Source: Microbacteriaceae bacterium VKM Ac-2855 (lineage in GTDB: Bacteria; Actinomycetota; Actinomycetes; Actinomycetales; Microbacteriaceae). Taken from it: 64,000 nt of DNA. The stretch is taken from positions 1 to 64,000 of the forward strand of contig JABMLG010000007.1 in assembly GCA_013204985.1 (NCBI GenBank). Reading direction: 5' to 3'. The position numbers and the translations under genes are program-made. Positions 1 to 8,173 of the stretch are shown in pieces (the stretch's first letter is position 1; each line of letters starts with the position of its first letter). A model generated the notes under the pieces. That model ran no database searches and had not been told where the DNA came from. It was given only the letters and a program-made list of their open reading frames with translations.

Positions 1-241
1 TGACCAACTACATCGCCCGATCGCTCCTCGAAACCGGCGGCTTCAGACCCCGACTACACCCTGGATTGCGATGAGCCCTCAAAGCTGGTCTCGTTAGGCA
101 ATGGTTTCTTCCTTAGTCGGGGCCGGAACAGGGTACGGAGTCGAGGAATCAGAAGGTCTTCCGTTTTCCTGCATGTTCACCTGCTCGGCTTCACTGGAGA
201 CCTGCGGTGCGCCAGAGTCGACACCGGCGAAGCGTTGGAGG

Positions 242-706
242 CTACTGCCCGGCCAGCTCAGCTTCAAGCTGAGCCTTCCACGCGAAGTCGCCCTGCCAGT
301 TCTCCCAGAAGTCATCCTTCTTCTCTTCGTATGTCAGATCGTCGTAGTAGGTCCAGTCACTCTCAACTTCACCAGTTCTCGTGTCCACAGACCATCGAAA
401 CCGCACCGGCGACTTACCCTGCAACTTGCGGAGAATGTCATGCAACTCCACAATTCTCGGCCTAATGAACTCAACGCTCTCATCAAACCCGGCGTCATCC
501 AGAACAGTCGAGACACCCAGCACGCGCTTACCGACGACAACATTCCGAAGGTTGCCTTCGGAACTGGTAACATTTCCCCGACTATCGTCGGTAATCTTGC
601 CCTGTACATAGAACTTTTCAACTTTATCACCGACCTGCTGCATGGTGAAACTCAGGATCTCGTCCTGGATCTCCGACAAACGCACAAAGCTGGACTCGTT
701 AGTCAT
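242..706 (-). CDS. Candidate immunity protein, DUF600/YezG-like
   Basis: Encodes 154 residues. The ORF begins 10 bases after the end of the nuclease domain of the LXG toxin, the usual place for the cognate immunity gene. The protein is acidic, with a central amphipathic stretch around residues 78-100 and a tryptophan- and aspartate-rich C-terminal part (SDWTYYDDL, then FWENWQGDFAW) that recalls the YezG/DUF600 immunity family of LXG nucleases. I infer that it binds and blocks the nuclease in the cytoplasm of the producing cell. It is intact although the toxin reading frame is broken. Family assignment is by eye; another small immunity family is possible. Confidence 0.6.
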   Translation of the reverse strand: MTNESSFVRLSEIQDEILSFTMQQVGDKVEKFYVQGKITDDSRGNVTSSEGNLRNVVVGKRVLGVSTVLDDAGFDESVEFIRPRIVELHDILRKLQGKSPVRFRWSVDTRTGEVESDWTYYDDLTYEEKKDDFWENWQGDFAWKAQLEAELAGQ

Positions 707-716
707 TGCTATCCTC

Positions 717-2323
717 TTAGTAGGTCTCGGGAATGGGGTTGGAGATGTTGCGGCCTAACGGCTCGCCATCGATTTTATATTTTATCTTGAAACCCGTTGG
801 TCGTTTGCTGCCGTCATAAGTGACCTTGATCTCGATTTCGGTGACAGCGCTGGGCGGGTCTTTGGTCAGGGCGTTCCGCCAGGCTCGTTCCATCGCCGTC
901 CATCTCGAGCCTGCGCCGCGGTTGATTGCCATGGCTTGGCTGACGAGGTTGTCGAGGTCGGGGCTGCCGTCGAACATGTCGGCGATGAGGTGGCCTGCCT
1001 CGTCGTCGGGGAGCTTGTCGGGAGTGTCGCGGGCGTTGGTGTATCGGTCACGATCGGGCTTGTAGTGGAGGTTCTCGACGGTGACCCGGTCGATCAGGCC
1101 ATCAGCGTTCGTCTCGTAGATGTACTTGTGGTTTGTGCCTGGTGCACTCGCGCTTCGTCGCTGGTCGCGAGGGTGTACATGCCGGTACCGATCTGCTGCA
1201 CGTTCACCTGGACGGCGTCGCTAGCGACCTGCAACACACCCGAACCTGCCCCGGCGAGGAGCTGAAGCCCCGTGCTGCCGGATGCGATCGCGGGTTGTGC
1301 GACGTTCACGTCGTACCACTGGGCGGCCGAGCCGGCGGCCATCCCGATCAGGTTCAGGTCGTTCCCGGTCGTGACGATCGAGGTGTGGTTGACCGCACTG
1401 TTGATCCCACCGACGAGAAGCGACCCGCCCAACACCGTGAGCCCGAGGGAGACGCCGCCGGTGAACGGGGTCAGTCCGACACCGATCGTGGTGACCACGA
1501 CACCGGCGGCGATCTGCAGCCCGTCCCAGAGCAGACCCCACGCGGCATCCTCCGTCCGTTCGCGCTCCTGCTCCGCCTGCACATCGTCGACGTAACCCGC
1601 GAACAGGGTGTCCCACCCGGTCGAGGCGGCCTGCTGGTTCTGTTCGCAGTAGTCCCGCATCCCGCTAGTGAGCTCACCGAGTCGGGCGAGGGTGAGGGTG
1701 AAGCTCCCCGACTGGTAGGAGCGTCCCTGCCCGACAGTGAGACTCCCGACGTTCTGCACGGTCCGGTTCAGTTCCGTGAGCAGGCTCTTCACCTGCGCGA
1801 ACCCGGGATCCGCGGCCTCATACGCCGCCCACGTCTCCTGCTGCGTCTTCGCGACCGAACGCATCCGCTCGAAACCCTCAGCAGCGCGCTCGGCCGCGCC
1901 CGCGCCTGCATCGCCCAGTGACACCAGATGCGATGCGTTCGCAGCGATGGCCCGCAGATCGGTCGCGAAACCCTGCAGTTGTTCCATGCCGGTGTCGAGT
2001 TGAGTGAGGTGAGTGTTGAACTCGTCGTTCACGAGCCGGAAATTCCCGCCACCATCGACCTGGGAGTAGCCGTTCCAATACACGCCGATCGCGGTCTGGA
2101 ACGTGTACAAGCTCACCAGCAGCGATTGCACGATCGGGATGTGCACTTCGCGGATGTAGGCGCGCATCGCGTCCGCACCCACGCCACTGATGTTCCCCGA
2201 CCCGGCAAGAGACTCCAGACCCTGCGATAACTCGGACAACGCCTCGATCCGAGCCGAGAGGCCCTCCTGCAACCCCGGAGAAGACGCCTGCCACGAATCA
2301 GCCGAGAAATCGACCACACTCAC
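717..2323 (-). pseudogene. LXG-domain polymorphic toxin with DNA/RNA non-specific endonuclease tip, frameshifted
   Basis: Two frames together make one T7SS-type toxin. Frame one (1094-2323, 409 residues) has an N-terminal LXG-like helical region, a glycine-rich hydrophobic pretoxin segment near residues 265-310, and ends abruptly in low-complexity residues. Frame two, open from about 1137 down to 717, reads GTNHKYIYETNADGL, then AGHLIADMFDG, DLDNLVSQ and GSKRPTGF. This is the pattern of the Endonuclease_NS_2 family, in which the GHLIA histidine is catalytic. Inserting one G into the GG at 1138-1139 (minus strand) restores a continuous protein reading HQGTNHKYIYE. The gene is therefore either inactivated or carries a sequencing error. 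As read, the LXG half would be made without its toxic tip. Confidence 0.75.
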
Positions 2324-2604
2324 CGAGGCACCTCACGGACCTGCGCATGCTGTGCATCCTCAGTCGTGTGATTCACCACGCTGTGCATGTTCAACGCACA
2401 ATGCGTAGATTCCATAAGACACAACCTTCGATAAACATCTTTAAAAACAACGATTCGTGGACCCCAGAACCTCTGATGTTCGGTTCTTACTCGATCTCGG
2501 GAACGACCTCGTTCAGCGCCCGAGCGCGCGCGAGCCCGGCAACGACAAGTACCTACGTCACGATGCTCTTCAGCACTGCCCTTTTAGGCCCAAGGCATAA
2601 GTGG

Positions 2605-2820
2605 CTATCTGGTCAGCGAAGCCCTGCTGTTCGCCGGGCTCACATAGTCTTGGTACTTCGCCTCGTTGCGCTCACGGCCGGCTCCACTCTCGATGTCGAC
2701 ACTGATCACCACAACGTGAGTGCAATCCGTCGAGCCCGCGATGAGCGCGACACCATCGATCGCCGGGAAATGAGCTGCACCCACCTCTACCCGGGTCTCG
2801 TCCCGGCCCTCGCCATTCAC
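2605..2820 (-). pseudogene. Unrecognised fragment upstream of the toxin
   Basis: A 71-residue minus-strand ORF with a plausible coding composition (GAAHFPAIDGVALIAG, then VVVISVDIESGAG). It has no ribosome binding site at the ATG and the sense of the protein seems to continue upstream without a start. It probably represents the C-terminal end of a decayed gene of the toxin neighbourhood. I do not recognise the family. Confidence 0.25.
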
Positions 2821-2949
2821 ACTCCCCTCGTCGCTATAACGAACTCATCCGGAATCCAGTGTAATACGAGTATGGTACTGAAATCGACGCTCGGCCGTCG
2901 CGAGACCCGCGGCCGCCACGACCGCAGCGGCGACTCACGACACCGATCC

Positions 2950-3162
2950 CGCGATGCGGGTGAACCGGCTTTTGCGTCCGGCAGAGTGGTGCACTGCTCG
3001 CTCGGTGAGCGTGTCGTCGTGGAAAACGACGGTCACGGCGTTCGAGGAGGGCGACCTGAACGGGCCGGGGCGCACCAGTATCCCGCGCACGGCGAGGTGC
3101 CGGCCGGGATAGTCCGGCAGATCATCGCCGCGTTCCCGGACACTCCGCAGAGCTGGCGATGA
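2950..3162 (+). pseudogene. HicA-like toxin remnant
   Basis: The plus frame ending with TGA at 3160-3162 reads HQYPAHGEVPAGIVRQIIAAF, close to the C-terminal core of HicA mRNA interferases (a proline/histidine strand followed by E-x-PxGxxRxI). The upstream half, which should carry the GSH catalytic motif, is scrambled between frames, so the gene looks dead. Its stop codon overlaps the start of the next gene as ATGA, the arrangement expected for a hicA-hicB pair. Assignment is tentative. Confidence 0.35.
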
Positions 3163-3446
3163 CGGAACAGGAGGGCGGCATGACTGGCGAGATCACGGCC
3201 CGGGCACACCGCGAGGGCCGCTGGCGGGTGTTCCAGCTCGACGGGCTCGGCCGCGTCGGCCCGACCGGTGCACCGATCCCCGCGATGGGTCAATCCCGAT
3301 CGGCGGTGATACCTCGCAGCGCGCAGTTGCGCCGCGAGGCCGCCCGTTCGTTCACCGGCGCGCACCAGCTCAGCCGGGCGGACACCGCCCGGGCGCTGCA
3401 CATCTCGCCGCAGCGGATGAGTCGACTCATCGCGAAGAGCGCATAA
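3159..3446 (+). CDS. HicB-like antitoxin, internally shortened
   Basis: Encodes 95 residues. The N-terminus (EITARAHREGRWRVFQLDGLG, then AMGQSRSA) matches the partial RNase-H-like fold of HicB antitoxins, which begins with a strand-rich segment containing a basic R-x-W-x-V core. The C-terminus (SRADTARALHISPQRMSRLIA) looks like the helix-turn-helix tail found on actinobacterial HicB proteins. The middle section normally linking these parts is missing, so the gene is likely an internally deleted form. The ATG at 3159 overlaps the stop of the HicA-like remnant; an alternative ATG lies at 3180. Function after the deletion is doubtful. Confidence 0.4.
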   Translation: MTEQEGGMTGEITARAHREGRWRVFQLDGLGRVGPTGAPIPAMGQSRSAVIPRSAQLRREAARSFTGAHQLSRADTARALHISPQRMSRLIAKSA

Positions 3447-3449
3447 CGG

Positions 3450-3810
3450 ATCCGACTTTGTATCGGGCGATCACGGCTTCCGCGGTTGTCTGCATAAAGA
3501 TCGTGGAGGTCAGCTCGTTCGCGGGCTTCGAGCGGGCCGAGCCGATCTTCCGGGTGACGTTGCGGGCGAAATGGACTCGGCATGGCTGCCATCCCGATCC
3601 GGGCAGGATCGCCGTGACCGCGGCCTTCGAACCGGCGTGCGCTCCGGGGAGCGCACGCGAGGCGCCGCGCCGATCGTGATCGTCGCATCCGTGTCGATCA
3701 GGTCCTGCGGGCCGGTTAGCAACATCCGGCGGAATACATCCTGGTGGGCCAGGTCGGGACGTGAGCACTTCGCCGATCTGGGTCGTCAAGTCCCACTGGT
3801 CCTGGCGCAT
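3450..3810 (-). mobile_element. IS256-family transposase relic
   Basis: Minus-strand frames contain pieces of a Mutator/IS256 transposase. The N-terminal part starts with MRQDQWDLTTQIGEVL and continues in a second frame with MLLTGPQDLIDTDATITIG. It is then joined to the mid-domain block DAHAG-KAAVTAILPGSGWQ, CRVHFARNVTRKIGSARSK and FMQTTAEAV, which carries the conserved Trp-Gln-Arg/Pro-Cys region of the family. Roughly 100 residues between N-terminal and mid domains and the whole C-terminus are gone, and the reading frame shifts at least twice. No terminal inverted repeats were found. This is a dead insertion-sequence remnant, useful as a marker of past rearrangement. Confidence 0.6.
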
Positions 3811-3977
3811 CGTGGGAACCAACTGGTCATCCCGCGATGGTCCTCGTCCGTCAACGACAACGAGGACCAACGCGAGAAGTGACACCGAGATATTGGACTC
3901 ACCCCGCTCAGCCGACGTTGTGCAGTTGTCGGGCAGCAGCGCGCTCCTGCCCGACGGAAGCGAGGATCTTGCGAGTC

Positions 3978-4730
3978 TTAGGATCCGATGCCGAGGTGCG
4001 CGCCACCGGCGACGTCGAGCGAGACTCCGGTGATGTAACGGTTCGCCGGGTCCGTGAGGAAGCCGATCGCGCCGGCGACCTCATCCGGTTCCGCGAAGCG
4101 TCCCATCGGCAGCTGCGCCGCGCGCGCGTCACGGGCTGCCTGCGCGGAGCCCGACTGGTCGGCGAGTTGCGACCACAGCGGGGTGTTCACGGGGCCCGGG
4201 TTGACGGCGTTGACGGAGATCCCGGCCGGTCCGAGGATCTTCGCCATGGACCACATGATGTGCAGCACGGCGATCTTGCTGGCGTTGTACGGAAGGTAGT
4301 CGACCCGCGCCTCCTTCGCCGCGACGGAGGACAGCAGCAGGATCGTGCCCTTCGTGCGGCTGTGGCGCATGTAGTTCGCGACATCGCGGGTGATCGTGAA
4401 AGTGCCCGTCGCGTTGATGCGCATGATGCGCTCGAACTCCTCGGTCGTGGTGACCAACGGATCCGGAGTGCCTCCGAGCACCCCCGCTGCGTGGACGAGG
4501 ACGTCGATGCGACCGTGCTCGGCGACGATCCGATGGATCACATCGCTGGTCTGCTTCTCGTCGGTGACGTCGAGCTCGTAGAAGCCGCCGATGTCCTGTT
4601 CATCGAGCGCAGCGCGATCCGCGCCGACGACGATGTCACCGCGTTTCTGCAGTGCAGCGACGACGGCTGCGCCGATACCACCGCTCGAGCCCGTGACCAG
4701 CGCGATCTGCGGCTGGTGTGTCGTCGTCAC
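3978..4730 (-). CDS. SDR-family oxidoreductase
   Basis: Encodes about 250 residues of a classical short-chain dehydrogenase/reductase, which moves hydride between NAD(P) and a sugar or polyol alcohol. The cofactor motif is TGSSGGIG near residue 13. The active site is Ser in LLLSSVA followed by YNASK, and PG-x-V-x-TP follows. The best start is GTG at 4730, which overlaps the stop of the preceding dehydrogenase gene as GTGA; the longer ATG at 4751 has no better support. It is the last gene of the six-gene minus-strand operon and most likely acts on a product of the neighbouring isomerase and dehydrogenases. Substrate is not readable from sequence. Confidence 0.85.
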   Translation of the reverse strand: MTTTHQPQIALVTGSSGGIGAAVVAALQKRGDIVVGADRAALDEQDIGGFYELDVTDEKQTSDVIHRIVAEHGRIDVLVHAAGVLGGTPDPLVTTTEEFERIMRINATGTFTITRDVANYMRHSRTKGTILLLSSVAAKEARVDYLPYNASKIAVLHIMWSMAKILGPAGISVNAVNPGPVNTPLWSQLADQSGSAQAARDARAAQLPMGRFAEPDEVAGAIGFLTDPANRYITGVSLDVAGGAHLGIGS

Positions 4731-5707
4731 TGGACTGCCTTGCTGGACCACGTGCGTCCTTCCTGTTCGTGGGTGGGCAGGCCGGCTGCCGCGAGGATCT
4801 GATCGAGGAGTTGTTGTGTCTTGACGGCTTCCCAGCCGGAGGTGAGCGGTTGCTGCCGGTCGCGGACGCGGTCGAGGAAGTGCCGAACGGCATCGGCGAA
4901 TCCGAACGTCTCGGTCGCGGTCGCCCAGCCGAAGGCCTCCGGACTCATCGACCGAACGGTCCGGACGCCGTCCGCGGTGACGGCGACCGTGTCGGGAGCG
5001 ATGACTTCGGCCGAGCGCATCTGGCCGTACGCATCGAGCTTCTCGCCCCAGATGCCGGCGGTCCGGGCCGCGACGAGGATCCCGGTGTTGCCGGTGGAGA
5101 ATCGAACGAGGGCGGCGGTACCGTCCTCCTCCCAGGGGTCCGTTCCTGCGCTGGCGCTGGTGACCTCGACGACGTCCCCGCCGCAGAACCAGCGCAGCAG
5201 GTCGACCATGTGGATCGCGTTCTCGAACGTGGCCCGGTATTCGGAGCCGGCGCGGTTCTTCTGCGCGATGCAGAAGGTCGCTCCGGATGGCCCGAAAGCC
5301 TCGCGTGCGGCCACGTACACGGGTGCGAACCGCCGATTCAGGCCGACCATCAGGATCCGACCGTGTTCGTCGGCGAGTTCCGCCAGCCGGATCGAGTCGG
5401 CGGTCGAGGTGGCCAGAGGCTTCTCGCAGAACACGTCGACCCCGGCGCGAAGGGCGCTCTCCACAGCAGCGACGTGCTCGGAGCGGGGGGTGAGCACGAA
5501 GACGGCGTCGAGCTCCTCGGCCTCGAGCATCGCGTCGACGGTGCGGTAGACGTTCGTGAACCCCCAGCGTCGCTGCACGGCACTGGGATCCTCCCGCCGC
5601 GAGACGAGGGCACGCAGCTCCACGTCATCACGCTGAACGAGGGTGGGCAGCTGCGCGATGCTGGCGATGTTGCCCGCACCCACGACGCCGACTCGCAGAG
5701 CGTTCAC
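4727..5707 (-). CDS. Gfo/Idh/MocA-family dehydrogenase
   Basis: Encodes 326 residues. The Rossmann motif GVVGAGNIA is at residues 7-15. The EKP motif (CEKPLATS) near residue 95 holds the nicotinamide-side lysine, and an IHMVDLLRW segment carries the usual catalytic-domain histidine. Members oxidise or reduce sugars, inositols and glycosides with NAD(P). Start and stop overlap the flanking genes by four bases on each side, so translation is coupled within the operon. The partner TIM-barrel protein and second family member at 8166 suggest a paired oxidation/reduction scheme such as a 3-keto-sugar route. That scheme is inference. Confidence 0.85.
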   Translation of the reverse strand: MNALRVGVVGAGNIASIAQLPTLVQRDDVELRALVSRREDPSAVQRRWGFTNVYRTVDAMLEAEELDAVFVLTPRSEHVAAVESALRAGVDVFCEKPLATSTADSIRLAELADEHGRILMVGLNRRFAPVYVAAREAFGPSGATFCIAQKNRAGSEYRATFENAIHMVDLLRWFCGGDVVEVTSASAGTDPWEEDGTAALVRFSTGNTGILVAARTAGIWGEKLDAYGQMRSAEVIAPDTVAVTADGVRTVRSMSPEAFGWATATETFGFADAVRHFLDRVRDRQQPLTSGWEAVKTQQLLDQILAAAGLPTHEQEGRTWSSKAVQ

Positions 5708-6624
5708 GAGATGACCTCGGCGCCTCTCGCGGCGGCATCCGAGTCGAGCCGGCTCAGGATCGCGCGGACGTGTTCGGCGCCGCGTCGGAATCCGATCTCG
5801 GGGTCATCGAGGTCCTGCGGGTGCCACCGGTACTCGTACTCGAGTGAGAGGACGTCGTCGTAGCCGACGTCGCGGAGGCGACGGAGGATGTGAGGCCAGG
5901 GGAGTGCGCCGTCGCCTACCACGCGGGAGCTGACGGCGCGTTCGTCGGCGTGGACGCGAGCCGTCTCGGATGCGACGAAGGGGGCGTCGGGGTCTTTGAA
6001 GACCAGGTCCTTGACGTGCACGTGCCCGATGAGGTCGCCCTGGACGGCGAACGCGGCGTCGGCGTCTTCGTCGTGGGTGAAGGTGAGGTTCGCCTGGTCG
6101 TAGAGAACGCGGACGGAGGGCGAGTCGACGGCTCGCACGAGCTGGGCCGTATCGCGCGCCGTCTGGGTCATCGTGCCGAAGTGGTTCTCGGCGCAGAGGA
6201 TGACGCCGGCATCCGCCGCCGGGCCGGAGAGCTCCTGGAACGAGCGGATGAGACGGCTCCAGTGGGCAGCGTGATCGCGCTGACCCGGCTGCCACGCACC
6301 CGAGTACACCCGGACGCGGTTCGCGCCGATGGTGTGAGCGATGTCGATGGCGGTGCGCAGCTCGTCGACCGCGTCCCGCCGCATGCCTTCATCCGTCGCG
6401 TTGATGCCGGTGGTGTAGGGAGTGAGGCCGATGATGGGAATGCCTTCGCCGGTGGCGACGCGGGCCGCCTCTGCGGCGGCGGTGGTGTCACCGACGGGGA
6501 GGCCGCTGAGGTAGTCGTTCTGGTAGATCACCTCTGCGGCATCGAGGCCGGCTCGGGCGAAGAGCTTCAGGGCTTCAGGAACGCTGTGATCGGGAGTGCC
6601 GAGGGTGTGGCCGGCGAGTTTCAT
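5704..6624 (-). CDS. Sugar phosphate isomerase/epimerase (AP-endonuclease-2 fold TIM barrel)
   Basis: Encodes 306 residues starting MKLAGHTLGTPD. Motifs for a divalent-metal TIM barrel of the xylose-isomerase-like/AP endonuclease family 2 clan are present: AENHFG (Glu and His), YDQAN (Asp), HVHVKDL (His pair) and SLEYEYR (Glu). Such enzymes isomerise or epimerise ketoses, dehydrate inosose or cleave keto-glycosides. It overlaps both neighbours by four bases. Which of the reactions it performs is not decided by the sequence, but the flanking dehydrogenases favour an oxidised (keto) sugar as substrate. Confidence 0.8.
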   Translation of the reverse strand: MKLAGHTLGTPDHSVPEALKLFARAGLDAAEVIYQNDYLSGLPVGDTTAAAEAARVATGEGIPIIGLTPYTTGINATDEGMRRDAVDELRTAIDIAHTIGANRVRVYSGAWQPGQRDHAAHWSRLIRSFQELSGPAADAGVILCAENHFGTMTQTARDTAQLVRAVDSPSVRVLYDQANLTFTHDEDADAAFAVQGDLIGHVHVKDLVFKDPDAPFVASETARVHADERAVSSRVVGDGALPWPHILRRLRDVGYDDVLSLEYEYRWHPQDLDDPEIGFRRGAEHVRAILSRLDSDAAARGAEVIS

Positions 6625-7184
6625 GCGGAGGTCTCCGAGGTGGTCGAGGGTGAATGGGTGTGCCAGTCGCGCGGGCCGACGAGGCGTGGGGGATCAGCGA
6701 CCCGGGAGCGGTCGACGAATTCGAGGATGAGTCCCCAGGAGGTGCGGGCGTACACCCACCGGTTCCCGGCGACGGCGGGGCTGTCGCCGGCGACTTCCTT
6801 CCGGGCCCCGAGGATCTCGATCCCGCTGAGGTCTGCAACCGCGTCGACGACGTCATCGACGTCATCGACCACGAAGCAGAGGTGGTGCCCGCCGGCGTCG
6901 CTGGCGCGCGGGAACACGGGCGAGCGGTCCGCGCTCCACCACTGGAAGATTTCGATGTTCAGGTTCGGCGGCAGCCGGAACATGCGCAGTTTCAGGTGCG
7001 CGTCCTCAGGCACTCCGAAGTGTTCCGGCATAACGGCCGCGTCGGGGCCGCGAACGGATTCGTAGAGCTGCTCCGCGCCGAGCAGTTCGGTGAAGAGCCG
7101 TGTCGCGTCGTCGAGGTCGGGGACCGTGAAGGCCACGTGGTCGACGCTCTGCAGGCCGGGAAGGCGAGGGGGGTTCGGTCTCAT
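6621..7184 (-). CDS. VOC (glyoxalase/dioxygenase superfamily) protein
   Basis: Encodes 187 residues from the ATG at 7184, which overlaps the stop of the LacI gene as ATGA. Two beta-alpha-beta-beta-beta repeats are visible. The first starts with VDHVAFTVPDLDDATRLF, and the second contains GGHHLCFVVDDVDDVVDAV and ends with ILEFVDRS. The positions of His (DHVAF), His (HHLCF) and Glu (LEFVD) fit the metal site of the vicinal oxygen chelate superfamily. Members include epimerases, lyases and dioxygenases. Its place between regulator and isomerase suggests a catabolic step or removal of a reactive intermediate. Function remains open. Confidence 0.75.
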   Translation of the reverse strand: MRPNPPRLPGLQSVDHVAFTVPDLDDATRLFTELLGAEQLYESVRGPDAAVMPEHFGVPEDAHLKLRMFRLPPNLNIEIFQWWSADRSPVFPRASDAGGHHLCFVVDDVDDVVDAVADLSGIEILGARKEVAGDSPAVAGNRWVYARTSWGLILEFVDRSRVADPPRLVGPRDWHTHSPSTTSETSA

Positions 7185-8173
7185 GGGTGATGTTTCCGGG
7201 TCGAGGAACGGATGAGGAGTGTCGGCTCGAGGACGACGTGCTCGGCGGGTCCGCCGGCGATCAGGTTCTCGCCGAGTTCGATGGCGATTCGGCCGAGGTC
7301 GGTGACCGGTTGGCGGACGCTGGTCAGCCGGGGGCTGAGCTGGGCGCCGAGATCGAGGCCGTCGAAGCCGACGACGGACAGGTCGGCGGGAACGGTGAAG
7401 CCACGAGTGCCCAACTCGGAGATGAGGGCGAATGCGATGACGTCGTTGGAGGCGATGACCGCTGTCGGGCGGGTCGGTTCGCGCAGCCAGTGGTCCACGA
7501 TCCCGGGACCCAGTTCGGTACCGGGCTCGGCTTCCAGCAGGACGGGAGTGACGGAGTGCGCGGTCGCGGCGCGATGGTAGGCCGTCCATCGGTCCTGCGC
7601 GGTGTGGGTGCCCACGATGCCGGGGGCGTAGGCGATCCTCCGGTGTCCCAGATCGTGGAGGTGATCGAAGGCGAGGTCGATCCCGTGGGCGCTGTCGACG
7701 GTGACGGTGGGTACGGAGACGTCCTCGATGCGGTCGATGACGACGACCCGGTTCTGGAACGCGTATCGGCGCAGCGCCTCCACATCCACTCGGGTCGAGG
7801 GGGCCACGACGCCGAAGGGCGAGTACATCGAATGCATCGAGGTGAAGTAGCCGGCGGTGTGCTCGATGTCGCCGCCGGTGATGCACAGCATGACCTGGTA
7901 GCCGCGCGCTTCGGCCGCGGCAGCGGTCGCCCGGGCCAACTCGGCGAAGAACGGGTTGGTGATGTCCGGCACCATCAGGGGTACGAGGTTGCTGGATCCG
8001 CGGCGGAGAGCCTGCGCCAGAGGGTTCATCGAATAGCCCAGCTCCGCGGCGACTCGCAGCACATGCTGCCTGGTCGCCGTCCGCACGGCATCCGGTCGGG
8101 AGAACGCGCGGGATACCGTCGAGCGGTGCACGCCCGCGGCCTGGGCGACGTCGTCGATGCTCGCCTCAGCCAT
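7181..8173 (-). CDS. LacI-family transcriptional regulator
   Basis: Encodes 330 residues from ATG 8173. The N-terminal helix-turn-helix reads SIDDVAQAAGVHRSTVSRAF, followed by the hinge helix (NPLAQALRRG) and a periplasmic-binding-protein-like sugar domain with the usual IASNDVIAFAL segment. An upstream in-frame ATG at 8194 exists but would add residues not typical for the family. It lies inside the operon it probably controls, which is a common feedback arrangement. The candidate operator is the TGAGATCGATTGCA site at 9220-9233 between this operon and the divergent aldolase gene. Its effector is probably a sugar or sugar acid. Confidence 0.88.
   Translation of the reverse strand: MAEASIDDVAQAAGVHRSTVSRAFSRPDAVRTATRQHVLRVAAELGYSMNPLAQALRRGSSNLVPLMVPDITNPFFAELARATAAAAEARGYQVMLCITGGDIEHTAGYFTSMHSMYSPFGVVAPSTRVDVEALRRYAFQNRVVVIDRIEDVSVPTVTVDSAHGIDLAFDHLHDLGHRRIAYAPGIVGTHTAQDRWTAYHRAATAHSVTPVLLEAEPGTELGPGIVDHWLREPTRPTAVIASNDVIAFALISELGTRGFTVPADLSVVGFDGLDLGAQLSPRLTSVRQPVTDLGRIAIELGENLIAGGPAEHVVLEPTLLIRSSTRKHHP

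Noticed and set aside
3-74. A plus-strand frame reading TNYIARSLLETGG to a stop at 72-74, perhaps the tail of a gene truncated by the window edge
   Set aside because: Only 23 codons are visible and no family can be assigned.
94-315. A 73-codon minus-strand ORF overlapping the end of the immunity gene
   Set aside because: No ribosome binding site, and Ser/Pro-rich composition typical of a shadow frame.
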